Source: Mytilisepta virgata
Taxonomy: Eukaryota > Mollusca > Bivalvia > Mytilida > Mytilidae
Reading direction: 5' to 3'
Length of the DNA stretch: 64,000 bases
Assembly (NCBI GenBank): GCA_028015205.1
Contig: CM051518.1
Span: forward strand, 57,739,978-57,803,977
A model generated the notes under the pieces. That model was not told the DNA's origin. It saw nothing but the letters and a program-made list of their open reading frames with translations, and did no database searches. A program made the translations under genes and the position numbers. This document shows positions 13,801-28,800 of the stretch, one piece after another; within the stretch, counting starts at the first letter, position 1, and each line of letters opens with the position of its first letter.

Positions 13801-16800
13801 AATTTTAGATATTAAAATATTTTATTTTTGGAATATTAAAGTGCAGATAGGAAAATATGCAACCTTATTGCAATAGTTCATGAATAATAAATCATCGCTA
13901 ACAGTTTTAATAAGTTTAAGTGGTGTTATTGGCAATTTTATTATATAAATGATAAATGGGTAATGTACATTTAATTGCCAAAGGAACTATAATCATGTAT
14001 GGCAAAATTCTGATGGAAGTCATCAATTTATTATTGATCCCGCCTTTTTTTACACAGTGATTGGTCTCACTGGATTTTTTCAGTATCAGGTTCAGCTAGA
14101 GTCATGACACAACCTGATATTAAATGCAGTAATGTAAATATTGTAGGTTTATTCACACCCGTAATGAGTTTTATTTCTGTGATGTTCATTCCAGTCCATT
14201 TATGACATTGGTTTTAAAACAGTGTACAATTTGCATAATGCAACAGTTACAGGGAAGTTGGTCATATTATAGAATTAAGTCTAGCAGGCACAGAAATTCA
14301 ATATCTGTTTGATCTCATTGTTTGTTGTTACTGTGTGTAACTTGGTTGGTAAAACCTGCAAATTGCAAAATTTTTGCATTGTTTTGAATACAAAACTTAT
14401 TGCTTTTTTTTCCCCTCTGCCTTTAGATGAAAAAGACTTTGTTCCTTTGCCTGAACTTTTCCAAATCTATTCCATTCTGTAAATTAGAAATTTTTTTATG
14501 AATTGATTAATATGAATTACCGGTAGTAATCAATATTCTACAGTGTAACAACCGGTAATGCCAGAATTTCTGTTCTCCAGCAATGCTATATTAAACAAGG
14601 GTAATCCGTGGTACAATCATATCCCTAAGGGTCATTATATACATGGCATCTGATGTTATAAAATGCTATTTTTCTCAAACCAGAATTATTTTCGGAAAAT
14701 GTATATATCCTTTGATTTTTGAGAAAACAATGACACTTCTCAGAGATCAAATATCATTTGTGTAGAGATATTCCTATAGAATTGAGGAATTATAGTGTAT
14801 CTTAATTTTAATAGTATCACTGACTGAACATTTGAATACTGAGCCATCATTCCAGCATAAGCTATTTTAAACAGAGATAAGTAAATGTCAATTAGCAAAA
14901 ATCGAAATTCAAGTGCTAGTTATTATGAACTTTTGGGGGGGGGGGGGGGGTTGGATTTGTGTTCACTTTTGACACCATTGTTTCTGGACCATTCAGTGTT
15001 TCTCTTTTCATTAATACTGTTACTTCCTGTATAGATCACACAAAGACCACTAAATGCAATAATCTTTTCCCACGTGCAGATCCCATGCAATGTTATTTCA
15101 GTAATACTAACCCCATATCCTTAACGTTTTCTTAATGTTTCACATTTGTTTCCAAATTTAAAGTATTATCTTGTATCTAGATTAGGAAAAATAAGTAGGT
15201 CTTTATGACGAGATAGCATTAAACCCTTTATGGGGGCGTTGTCGAGCGACAATATCCAACCAGCAGATATCGGAACCTTATGCTTAGGTAGTTTTAAAGT
15301 TAAAACAACCACATTCTGACCCTGCTATCTAAATTTTGAGCTGTTCTAGCAAGCGGTCACGTTGTTGGTAATCATAATCCCCGGGATTACATAGTATGTT
15401 TTATACATCAGGGCCCGGTTGTTCTACTCATTTAACCGAGGGTTAAATTTAACCACAGGTTAAACATAGTGATTCTAACCTTGGGTTAAATAAGTTGAAC
15501 AACTAGGCACAGAGTGTCAGGATAGATACAGAGGTTAAGATACCCATATAACCAGTTTAACCCCACCATTGTAAAGTGTACCATGTCCTGATTCTCTGTT
15601 GTGTTTTGTGCAGGGTTCTGTCTGTTGGCCAGCATTAACTGATTGATATGTCATTATTCAGGGTTTGCTTGGGTCCTTAAAATCCTCTGCTCTCCGATTG
15701 AAATATATGCCTGCAATATCCATCTTAAAGATCCTTGAAAAGTAAAAATTATGTCTTGAAAGTACCGGTACTTGAAAAGTCCTCATTGTTTATGAAAAAA
15801 GAATTCTGATTTGTCAAACTACCAATGACAGGCACGGTCGTGTGCACTTGTCTGTCATTGGCTTTATGTCGTAGAAAATGCCTGAAAACGGAAGAAATGA
15901 TTTTCTCTTGTAATTGTCCCACCATTAAATGGACAATCTACTATGTTGTTTAAAGAATATTTTACAGAAATTATAGGAATCATTTAAGTCATTTAAACAA
16001 CATTTATAGTGTGCAATCAAAGCATTGTAATTTCATTGTTTTTGTGTTTTATTAGCCAGCAAGTAACATAACAGTTATAGACCATACTCAAAGATTGTAA
16101 AAGTTTTATGAACAGCCATTAAGGATGCTTTTTGACTGTCATTTTAACCACTGATTTGCACTATAATAATAGTATTTGTATTATTGATCAGTGCTGTCTA
16201 CCACAGACTTTGACATGTTTTTAAAAGTCTTAGGAAAAAAAATGTAGAAAGAGTACAGCAAGAAGGTTCTTTTTGGTTTATAGATCTACTTCTGTGTTTG
16301 AATTGAATCGACTTTTACCCCACATTTCCTTGATATCTAAACAGTAAACTATAATGTTCAGCTTTCCAGAAGTGTTCTGATCTGTTGGTTTTTGTTCTGT
16401 TAGACAAAGTCCCCCCAAAATAAAGTGCCTTATTTAGGCATTGTACAAAAATTCACATAACACATGCTGAAAACTCCAAGTGTGTGCCATTCCAGAGTTA
16501 TAACACCAGCTCAGTTGCTTTTATTTTTAAACTTTCAAAAATTTTAAAATTAATGTTATAAAAATATTAAATTTTGTGAAAACTAACGAGTGTCTCCCAC
16601 TTGCATTTAGCTGTGTCTTTAGATGGTTTTACCTATTTCTGAATTTGGTGTTCAGCGTTTTGGGTGGTTTCGGCTTTTAACATTTTAGGCCTTGAGCACA
16701 AATGAAGACTCAATGAAATACATATGTAGCATTTGCTATGGTTTGTGTTACAGTGTATTTCATTAAGAAAGTGCATGTGAAAATTTGTGGGGTATATAGA

Positions 16801-19800
16801 AATTTCAAGATGTCCAAATTAATCTTTATGAATGTACATTGCTTAGATTAAAGGCATTTTAACCGTGGATTTTAATTTTGGATTTAGTCTTAAGTTTTGG
16901 TTATCTGTGAAAAGAACAACGTCAAAATTGAAAATGATCTGAGGTGGCAACATATGTATTACAATTATCTAAAGTCTGAAACTCTTGATGTCATATTATA
17001 TGTCAATGCAGTTTATTATTTTACTGGCAAATAATTTAAAATTCTCACATTCCTCCATGTGACTTGCGATCAGGTTAATTCATATAAAAAAGATAAGTTA
17101 ATCCTTAAAACCATTAACTTCTTACTAAAACCAAATATATTTCTTTATGTGTTTTAAAACCAAAAACACATTCGAATGCATAATTGATATGCAATTACAA
17201 TTTTATGCCTGGGGACTTTTTTTTTCCTAATTTGACTATTGAAAAATTTCTAGTTAAAATCAATAATCATTATATGTTCATTTTTGTACTGTTTCAGTGC
17301 TTGCCATCCTGAGAAAATGTTTTATGAAACTTTATATTTTTGTCGTAACCTGTTATTTATGTATAGCCTTGGACATGCTGTAATATCATTCTGAGTGGCG
17401 TAATATGGAATCGAACCATAAAACAATATACTAGTCATTAAACATTTATAAGAGAAATTGGATTATAGTTCAGCAGTATTCTGTTTTGACAATAATTGAA
17501 TATAATATGCCGGCACTTTTTAAAAGTTGAACGCTGATATTGAAGGTGCAATAAATGTTTATAAAGTAATACAAGTGGCAATATTGACGAGCTGTTGTTA
17601 ATGGCTTTGTTCCCATTTGTCGCATGTTACAAATTGTTTAATATGAAGTGCCTATTGGTAGATAAAACATTTATTACGCACAAACAGTTTGATGAGTTGA
17701 GAAACATAGTTTTGTGCTCCAAGGAATTGTAACTAAACATGGTTATCTATCCAGGACGTCAAATTTTTATGTCAAGGGGGGAGCCAGTGCTGTATGCAAT
17801 TCAGATTCGCAGGTAATTATCTTGATTTATTTATCTTTATTATGTACTTGAAAAGTTTGTTTTAAATTAAAGTTTCTTCATTGTATTCAATTTAATGCCA
17901 TGTTCCTCATTGCACACTTTAAACATTTTTTTTTTCAATTTTTAATTTTAAATTTCATAATAGTTTGAGATAAAAATGTTCATTTTAAAATTTAAAGGAT
18001 GTTCAACCTATGATAATTGGAAGTTTTATATATCCTTTCATCCACACTGGATGTTAAACAGTACATCCATCCATCCATCCATTCATTACTTTATCACACT
18101 TAATTCATTTATTATAAGTCTAAGTAAGGTAAAGTAGTTTGGTAGAAATATTCCCAAAAGACACATTTAGATGAAATATTTGAAAATTTATGTCAAAAGG
18201 AGGTTGTGACCCCAATTTAATTGTCCAACAATTTCATATACATGACCTTCTTTAAAACTCTTTAATGTGAAGTGTGAATTTTATCAAAATGAAATTTGTT
18301 AAAGGTACGCAGAAAGGTTTAAGCAATTTGTACCCGGTAATTATGACAAACGATGAGTGTAACCTAAATTACATGGTTCAGTGGGTATGACTGAAGTTTC
18401 CTGTTTATGTGATAACCAATGATTACTTTAGGAAGTGAAGTGAAACTTGTATCAGCTTGCAAATTAAAAGAACATGAGTTTGTGAATGTGCTAGCTGAAC
18501 GCCATAATTATGTGGTGTCCTTTGCCCATCCATTAACTTTCACCTTTTGATCATCTTCTCTGAAATCGTAGGATCAATTAAGTTCCTGTGAAGTGGTGTT
18601 GTAAATTGGTTTGCATTTTAAACCATTGGACAACTATTTTGGCAGCAGTAGTCAGTTGAAAACTCTGATCAATTCTTTTAATTTTAGAATCCTGTGTAAT
18701 GTTTATTTTAGATACATAATCAAACCTACTCCATGTATGAATAGTCATACATTATCATTCTGGTTTTTAAATCTTCCAACATCAGTTAATGTAACTAGGT
18801 TTATTGTTTTGTCAACAATTACAATTTGCATGTTGAAAGATAATAAATTTGTTCCTATTTTATACTTTTTTATTTCATCTACTAAAGCTTGCTGTAATCA
18901 TGGCAACTGGTAAATCAGTGAATGTTTAAATTTTGATTTTAGCAGAAATTTCAGTGAGTGTGAATCTGTCAGTACTATTACTAATAGGTTTTTGATTAGA
19001 ATCCCCATGACATAAGCTAGTTAAAAGAAAGACTGTGTACATATTACTGACTCTCGTAAATTGAAGAGGTACCAACATTTGCTTAGTGAATGTGTCAAGG
19101 TAACAATAAACTTGCTATTCCTTGAATGTCAAGTCAGATAATGTAATATTATACCAACTATATCATATATTTGTGTTGAAATACATGTAGCATACTTGGG
19201 TAGTACAGGAGTTCATTATCAAGGTTTTACATCAGGAGTAACATGTAATTCGTCTTAAGTCACCATCTGAGATGGACACAAACCATACTGTCATTTTACT
19301 TCTTAATGAACAACAACATGGAGGTTTCCAAATGAAAATATTCATGTTTTATCCAATCCAGGTGCAGCATAGAAAAATTCTTTTGAAATTGAATTTGAGA
19401 AACATTACCTGTCACATAGTACTGAAACAGTCAATAATTTTTGGAAAATATTGAACTGTTTATAGGTCATTATTTTAGGAAAGACAGAATAGAAGAGATG
19501 TCTGCTGATTATCTATCTGGTCTGTCTGTCTGTGCCTGTTTATATGTCTGTCAGTCCATGAATCTTTTAAGAGCACTCCTGAACTGTCTGAAATATTGCA
19601 GTGAAAATTAACATATAGGTAGTAACTGTGATGTGAATGAATAAAAATTATTTTGGACCAACATCTTGAAGGAGAGATAAATGGACTTAAGATATTGCTA
19701 CCACAAATAGAGTAATCGTGGAGAGGAGTTATCATTTTGTGAGTTTGCTCAAAGTATCCCTAGTTGAATTTTGAAACATGAATGATTGGGTTTACTATGT

Positions 19801-22800
19801 CATTGAATTATAAAATTGTAATTTATCTTTTTGTTTAAAAAGTTGCCTTTTTACACAAGAAATGTTTTTGCTAAACCCAAGAAAAACATGTTGAGTAAAA
19901 AAAAAAATAATAATACTTTTGTGTGACAAGACTTTGATGAGTCCAAAGACATTAGTTTGTGAGATGCAGTTCTGAGTAAATTCTATAAATTATTTAATAC
20001 AGAAATTTTTCAATGGACCATTATTGTATAGTTTTCTCCCCAGGCTTATTATATACAATAATTTCTTACCATGCTATTAATTTCATTCAAGACGTCCTTA
20101 CACAAGATGCAAAATACTTTTAAGAACTACATGTAATCAGTTTACTTTTGATGCAGTGATCTGTTCCTTTTTCCTTAGTTTACAATAGGAAAAACCAGAA
20201 TAATTAAAATCTAGTAAAATTATACACACTAATTTATTTTTTCTAATAAATCATGTTCTATTTTAAAATTTCTTAAGTATCCCAATTACATTTTTTGATT
20301 GATTATTTTGTAAAACCCCTCATTCTGTGTTTGTATATCCAAATTGAGAAAAAATTAATGAATAGTAAATCAATCCCTGGTATAGGGTAATAATATTCTA
20401 TGGTTGTTAAATTGTACTAGAAAGAAATATATATTATATCTTCTGTGGCCATCTAATGTTTGAATTATTAATACTTTAGCTGGGATGCCCAATTGTTTTG
20501 TTTTAGAGGTGTTCTAATTATTTAGAGCCTATGGTAAAACTGATCACATAAATCTTTATGTTTTTGTTTGACATTGCTTTTCTTGTTTCATGTCATTCGA
20601 AGTAAACTGAGTGTCTTAGAACGTAGGATATTAAACTGTTAAAAAGTCACCAGATTAGGTAATTATTTACTTTTATTAGCTCACCTGGACCAAAGGTCCA
20701 TGTGAGCTTTTACCATCACTTGGCGTCCGTCGTCGTCGTCGTCTGTCGTCGTCGTCTGTTAACAATTTTTCAGACGTTAACTTGTCCGACACCATAAGTC
20801 CAATTGCAACCAAACTTGGTACATTTGTTTAGTGGCATTATGTGTACAAAAACATCGTTCGGATTTTTGATTCGTAAAAAAACATGGCCGCCATGGCTAA
20901 AAATAGAACATAGGGGTAAATTGCAGTTTTTTGCAAATAACTCAAAAACCATAACAGATATCAAAATTCTGGCATAGGGTAAAAGTGTTCAGCACCTCAA
21001 GATCTACCTGCCCTGAAATTTTGAAGAAGATCCAACGACCCATGTAGGAGTTATTGCCCTTTTTCTGCATTTTTTTCCAAATTTTGCACTTATTAAGCTC
21101 AATATCTTGGATACTATAAAGGAAATTTGAAAAATTTAAATTTCATATTGTTAGGCACACAAAGATCTACAAAATTTGTAACAGGATCGAAGTTGTAGGT
21201 TCATTCCTTTTAGGAGTTATTCCCCTTAGATCATCAAAATTGACCATTTTTGCAGTCTTTATTCATTGTCATAAAATTGTTAACTCCTCTTACACCATAA
21301 GTTTAATTGCAACCAAACTTAGTGTAGTTGTTCCTTGGCATGAGTGCTACTAAACTATCGTTTGGATTTTTGATTTGTAAAAAAACATGGCTGCCATGGC
21401 TAAAAATAGAACATAGGGGTAAATTGCAGTTTTTTGCAAATAACTCAAAAATGGTGACAGATATCAAAATTCTGATGGGAAGCTAAAGTGTTCAACACCT
21501 CAAGATCTACCTGCTTTGAAATTTTGAAGAAGATGTAACCACCCATGTAGGAGTTATTGCCCTTTTTCTTGATTTTTTTTTGAAATTTGTACTTATTAAG
21601 TTGTTGTCAATAGAGAAAAGCTGTTGTTTGCTTAAACAATCAGCTCATTGAGCTCTACAAAAGTCTGAATTGGGTCGAAGTTGTCAGATGATCCATTATA
21701 GGGGTAATAGCTCATGAAAGACTCCCTTAAAGCTTAAGGACCAGGTGAGCGATTCAGGCTCCTGGGAGCCTCTTGTTAAAGATATGTTTTGTACTTAATG
21801 TAAGTTTCTATAATGCAGGTTTTCTTTAGATTTTCAGATCACAGTGCATTTCTAGTAGCATAAAAAACAAATCGATAATTGTATGTGATATTATTTTGAT
21901 ATTTTGATTTTTCAGAATGAACGATGTAATTGTTAAAGTAAATGAAAGAGATGTTTCAAGTGCTACACATTCAGAAGCTGTGGATGCTTTAAAACAGGCT
22001 GGTACCAGAGTTGTATTGGTATGTATAATCAAATTAGATTATTTTCATTTTATGGTCATTGGAAGTTATATTCTTTAAAGTCTTTTGAACAATGTTGGAA
22101 AGACTTATTAATCTTGTGATTGGCAGGCATCAATAACTTCCGTTTGTTCACTTTAATATCTCTTATTTGACTAAAACCAAATTGTAATATTTAGTAGACA
22201 TTAATTAAATATTTGCAAAACCATATTGATTTCGGGCCACTAGGTCAAGGTCAGTTTCAGAGTTGCTAAAAATAGATTTGGTGAAGGGTTGGGGATATTT
22301 CATCAAATGTCGTCCAAGTGTTATATTCTGTTCTGTAATTCAATATATGTAAACATTGGAAAGGGCAAGAACTGTAAGGGTAGTTTAACTTAATTTGTAG
22401 ATTTTCATCCACTCTGAACAAGAATGGTGGTGTGGACTGGAGGATTTTAATCTATTCTTTACATCTCCCACTTAGCAGAGCGGGGGGTATATAGTGATGG
22501 GTTTATAAAGTTGTAGACATTTCATCCGTCCGACTTATTACCTGCAACTATTTGTGCACCAGTGAATGGATTTTAATGAAACTTTCAGACAATCTTCATT
22601 ACAAAGTATTATTCCCCACCTGTTCTATTTTTTTATCAGAATTATTTTTGGGTTTTCTACAGGCAAACATGAACTGCCATTTCTTCATAATATGGTAATC
22701 TAGGAAGGCAGGCATGCCCCATATGCAACTCCTCCTGAACCAGTGAATACAGTGATTTCTGTGAAAATTTCATGAAATCTTCACTGTAGATTGCCAGTTT

Positions 22801-25800
22801 CTGGAACTAACCAAAAAAAAACAAAAAAAAACTCAAATCTAACTCAAAAAATTAAATTTTACTGATAGAAAATAATTTATGATAGGACAGAGGTTGTGTG
22901 AGAATTAAAATCTATGAGTTAATTTTAATTTGTCTAATGTGGATATTTGGTAGAAACTGACGGTGTCAAAACTGTATTGATTGTGTTGTTGCTAGTTCAG
23001 AGTTGGAAATTATTCAAACTAAATCTATATAGAATAAAACTTGGTAGAAATCATGGTTTTCTGATGAAGCATATACTTAAAATAAAATTTGAAAGTCTCA
23101 CTTTCACTTGAAGGATGATATTTTATATATTTTTCAGTATGTAAAAAGGTTAAAGGCACCAGTTGAAAGTATTATGGAACTTGAGTTAGTCAAAGGAAAT
23201 AAAGGTAATGAAAAATTCTTGGAAAAAAGAAATTTTCTGAGCTGATATAAACAGCAATTTGTAACAAATAATGTATCGATTTTATGTAATTTAAAAACTT
23301 TTCAGATTTTCTGTCAATGGGAAATCATAGTGTATTTCAACATAGTATAATAATTATAGATTATTGCATGTCACTTTCCATATTGGCCTGTGCTTCATCC
23401 CAAGACCTCTGGACTGTGGGCTTTGGTCCAAGGTCCAATATGGGTAGAGAGATTCAAGGGCTGATGTGGAAAATGTCATGTTATAATCCATTTATGACAT
23501 ATTACATCAGGTTAGAAAAGAATAATTTGGATACATCTGTTTATTTTAGTTAATTAGGGTTCTTCCACATTATTCCGTATTGATATTTAGGTTTCTCTGA
23601 CTTTCAACTATATCATACGTCTAAAAGTTCTCAAAATAACAGACATTATTTTAGGACTCCAAAAGTAATGAACTCTGTAATATTAGATTGCTATGTAATA
23701 TCAAAACCGAAGTAAGTCTGCATTTTTCTACGCTGGAAGAGAGCTGATAAAGATTGCACGTGGAAAAGCATAGGCTTCAATATAAGCATGCTGGTCTGAA
23801 AACTGCTAGTCGATTTATGTTAATCAGCAAGGCATTTTATTAAAAAGAGTTGTCTTAATAATAATTGCAAACACTATTATTATAAATGAGTATGGTGACA
23901 GCATACCAGTATGTTAAATTTTTATTAGCATACTTCAGTGACAATTTTTTATGTTTTACAGGTCTTGGTTTTAGTATTGCTGGAGGAGTTGGTAATCAAC
24001 ATATCCCTGGAGATAATGGTATATTTGTTACAAAAGTTATTGAAGGTGGTGCTGCTGAACAGGATGGACGCCTTAGTACAGGAGACAGACTCTTAGCTGT
24101 AAATATTTTCTAATTATTGAGCCTGATTTTGTGTACCATGATTTTTCTTTTTTTGTCTTCATAAAAAAACATATTTTTGAGGAAATTGACAAACTGCAAA
24201 TGACTAAACATTATGTAAAATTTAATTAGTGTTTTGTATTATGAGGTTAGATATTCATTCTGTGATACCAATTTTTGATGGACTGTATATGTAAATTTCA
24301 ATTTTGAAAAAACGGAAATCAGAAATCATGATTGAGTTACTGCCCTTCAACTGCTATATTCATGTTATGCTCTGTGATTGAGATACACATTTGGCAAAGA
24401 TTTTTATAATCAGTGAACCTGGATTAGAAAGTGTTATCTTTTCTTAGTTTGGTTTCACACAAATTTTGGGGTGTTCAATATATTATATCTGGTGTCATTC
24501 AAAAGTACCTAAGAATAATATATATAAAACTCATTGGGTACAAAACCTTGATTCAATATTGATGAAGACAATTTTAGTTGAATTTAACAAATGTTAACAA
24601 AGATTGTATATATGACCATGGTTGTGTATCACCCTGATTGGCCATCATTGCCAACGACCATAAAAATAAATTTAAGACTTCTCAGGCCAGACTAGAAATT
24701 TTTTTGAGACAATGAAGACACATCCATGCATTTTTAGCTCACCTGACCCAAAGGGTCATGTGAGCTATTGTCATCACTTGGTGTCCATTGTCCACAATTC
24801 ACATTTTAATCTTCTCCTCAGAAACCGCTGTGCCAATTTGGACCAAACTTTGGTGGAATGATCCTTTGGTGGCCCCTTCCAAAATTATGTCCGGTGTCCC
24901 CGACCTTCAACCATGATGGGGGCCAAGCTAAAAATAGAAAAATGGGGGGTCAAAATTTTAAAAATCTTCTCCTCTGAAGCTACTATGCTAATCTCAGCGA
25001 AGCTTTGCTGAAATGATCCTTGGGTATTCCCCTTCCAAAATTGTGTCCAATGGTCCTGACATCTGACCAAGATGGCCACCACACCGGAACTTACTTTAAT
25101 ATAGGACCCTATGGGAAATTCACATAAAAATCTTCATGTCTGAAACTACTTGCCCAATAAGAACCAAACTGTGGTGGAATTCTTAGTTTTACATGGGACC
25201 CTATGGGAAAATTCATTTAAAAAATCTTCTTGTCTGAAACTACTTGGCCAATTAGATGCAAAGTTGACAGAAATTGTTTTAAGGTGGTTTATTTTGAGAA
25301 TTGTGTCCGTTGACCCGGAATGTCAACAAAGATGGCCTCCACACCTGAACTAAGTTTAACATAGGACCCTATTGGGCAATTCATTAAATAATCTTCTTGT
25401 CTGAAACAACTGAGCCAATTAGAACAAGACTTGGCAGCAATGGTCCTTAGAATTGTGTCGGATGACCCAGACTGTCAACCGAGATGGCCACCACAGCTGA
25501 ACATAGAACCAAACTGTGGTGGAATGGTCATAAGGTGGTCCTCTTTCAAAAGTGTGTCTGATGGCCCCAAGCTCCGACCAAGATGGCGGCCACAGCCAAA
25601 CATATTTTAACATTGGACCCTATGGAAATTCATTAAAAAATCTTCTTGTCTGAAATTATTGAGAGAGTTAGCAGCAATTGTCGTTAGATGGTCCTTATTC
25701 AGAATTGTGTCCGTTGACCCTAACTATCAACCAAGATGGCCACCACAGCCGAACTTTTAACCCTGATGGAACTAGTTGCTATATGTAATAGGCGATGCAC

Positions 25801-28800
25801 TATCAGGTGAGCGATACAGGCTCCTGGGAGCCTTTGGTCCATGCTTGTGTCTATCCGTCTGTCTGTAACAAAATTTTTTCATTACAATTTTCTCTGTCAC
25901 TACTCATCACAGCCACAATTTTGTCACAAGCCTTCTAAAGGTACGCCATATCATGGGATACGTTTTCGAACCAAGGCGAAATCATCTTCCTGTATGATGA
26001 TTTTGTTTATTTTTTGACATTATTACAGCGGAGGTATCACTAGTGAGCAATGGCTCACAGTACATCTTGTTTTTTTTTTATGAAATTATTAGGTTTTCAT
26101 CAAGTCTCCCAAAGGAAGTTTTTAGACTTAATGTTTTTTTCTGTGTTTCTTATCCCATCACAACTATTACTTGTTTTATTTGAAATTGATATTCATATTA
26201 AATTGTATATTCCATTTAATTTTCTAGGTAAATAATACAACTTTGGATAATGTTACACATGAAGAGGCAGTTGCTGCATTAAAAGCTACAGCAGAAGTTG
26301 TTCGTCTTACAGTAGCCAAACCATCATATCAACCAGAACCATCAGAAAATTCACCCCCAAGTAAGTGTTAAAAACTGCTGCTGAAAAGTGTTGTTTATCA
26401 CTTTTGCCAAACAATCATATCATTGGGACATATAAAAAAATTCACCCCCAAGTGAGTATTATAAACTGCTTAAAGTTGCCAATCAGAGACATCAGAAAAT
26501 TTAACTGACAGTAAGTATTAAAACCTACTGCTGAAAGTGTTTGTCTCATGGTTGCTAAACCATCAACCAGAAGCATAAATAGAAAATTTAGTCAAAAGTG
26601 AGTACTGAAAACTAATTCTGAAAGTGTTTATCTGACTGTTGCCAAATCATCATATCAAATGGACCTGTCAGAAAGTGTTTGTCAGAACCCACACAAGTAC
26701 AATAGTTACAGAACTATGAGGATGAGGGTCAGATTTTATTTAACAGATACTATCAGTTTTAAGAAAAGTTAATAATGAATTTATCCTTATTCAAAGCCTG
26801 ATTGTAAGAATGATAAAATGTGTAAATGTAAGTATGCTCTTGTTCCGACAATTGTGGCTTTCAAGCAAATTAGGTCACAGTGGAAACTGCAATACTGTAA
26901 GTTAAAATGAATTGATATCAACAGACAGCATTGAATATTTTACATTTATTTCCCTTGCATTAGTGAAATATGAAGATTTGTTCACCCGGGGAAAGTTATG
27001 TTTCCCGAGGGCTTGCTCGAGGGAAACATGACTTTTCGAGGGTGAACAGATCCTCATATTTCACTAATGCAAGGGAAATTAATGATTTATTCCACTAACT
27101 CGAGTTAAATCCTGAGCATTTGGAATAACTGGGATATAAGGGTGAAACACGAATCTGAGAGGGAAACACAATGTTTTGTTCAATATCACGTGGTAGATTC
27201 TCAACCAATAAAAAACGTACATATCTATGAATTAATATATGCATTATAATTGATTAAGAAAGATTGGCATTTCACTAAATTCTTACAAAAACATTTTTCA
27301 GCTCCAAGAAAAGACAACATAGCCGTAGTTGCCCCGACATCAAGTCCAGATAACAGAAACATCTCCCATTCTCCTCCTACTCCTCCTGGAAAACCAAATA
27401 GTTATGAAGATCTTCCAAGGTAGGATTGATACGACTTCATATCTTTCAGTTTTTATTCCCTCTTTTGATTTATTGGATGTTGGGTTTATACAGATGTTTC
27501 CCATATTTGTAGGTTATTTTAGGCCATGCAAAAAAGATGCTTAGGTTCTCAGGCCACTTTTTAAAAAAATGCATGAGGGAGGGAGGCTTTTTTTTTTCCT
27601 GGAAATTGACATTATTTTTTTTTCGGATGTGGCAGTGCCTGAGAACCTAGTTTCTTTATTTTTTTGGCCTTAACATTGTTTTCTCTCTGTAAATTTTTTA
27701 TTAGTTATATTCTTTTACAACATGTACAGTTATTGCATTTTTTAATCTTTCTGTATTTTCCATTCTCAAGATTCGCAATAATAATTTCCAAATTCACATA
27801 AATTTGTTTACTTTAAAGAAACATAAAGAAAAAAAGCATACCAGTTTGCTGAAAACAGGTATTAGAAGATACCTACCAAAATGGGAGACAACTCTTTCAA
27901 ATCAATCCATATGAAAAGCTGAATTTTCAAGATGGGTTCATTATCATATGACACTTATGTAATTCATTACGGTAGATTCATTTAGTCAGTACTGTTACTG
28001 ATGTAATGGCAAATGTATAGAATATAAGATAAAGTGTTCATAAGACTTCAAACTACAAGACCTCCATATCTATATTGTGTTACAGGATGTATATCTTATC
28101 CTTTGAAAAATTGGGGCCTCGGTGGCCGAGTGGTCTATTTAGTTCGTCATGACTACTAATGATTACTAGCCTGTCAACACTGAGGTTGTGAGTTTGAATC
28201 TCACCTTTGGCGGGGTGTGTTCAACTCCTATCTAAATTGACAAGGATTGACAATATTCCTACCGAAGGTCCGTGGTTCTCTGCAGGTACTCCGGCTTCCT
28301 CCACCAATAAAAACTGGCTGCCGCGAAATAGCCAAAATATGCTGAAAACGGCATAAAACCCCAACTAAACAAACGAAACATTTGAAAAATTACTTAATTT
28401 TGTAATTGTGTTATTACAGTTATGTAGTTATTCCACCCTGAAAATGTTTATATTTGTTATACTGATGATTGTATATTAGTTTATATGAAAGGGATGCAAC
28501 ATGACTGTTCTGTAAAGAAAAACTGAGACAGTTGGAGATGACTTTTATATCTTCATTTCATAGAAAGAGAAAAAGTCAGTCTATTATGTTGTTTAAAGTG
28601 TTTTTCACAAATTTCTCCCGAGTATATAAAGCATTTCACCAAGTGAATAAAAAATTTGTGGAATTAATTGAGTAAACCTCCAAAAATATTTCGAAATGTA
28701 TAAGGGTTATTCTTCTTCCATTAAATCTTGACCCTAAAAGTCTGGGATTATAATAAACATATCTAGACATGCATTTGTTTATTTTAGTGGCCTTCATTGC

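Larger units (their letters stand above)
5390..21915 (+). other. Intron B-C (16.5 kb)
   Basis: Splits PDZ1. It holds three AGCTCACCTG elements (5539-7360, 10840-12772, 20678-21775), a nested TIR element (6241-6725), a MITE-like inverted repeat (15409-15512), a G16 run (14935-14950) and a CATC microsatellite (18064-18080). Between these I see only AT-rich sequence; 7400-10800, 12800-15400 and 15520-20670 hold no supported gene. Confidence 0.85.
26361..27301 (+). other. Intron F-G (941 bp)
   Basis: Contains the decayed exon-end copies (26370-26690) and the foldback element (26948-27079); otherwise AT-rich. Confidence 0.85.

Noticed and set aside
23317..23553. Nested small gene in intron D-E
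   Set aside because: The frame coincides with loosely inverted repeat phrases and resembles no protein family.
28113..28200. tRNA gene
   Set aside because: It has A- and B-box-like motifs but no complete cloverleaf, and it is the head of a retroposed SINE with a target-site duplication.
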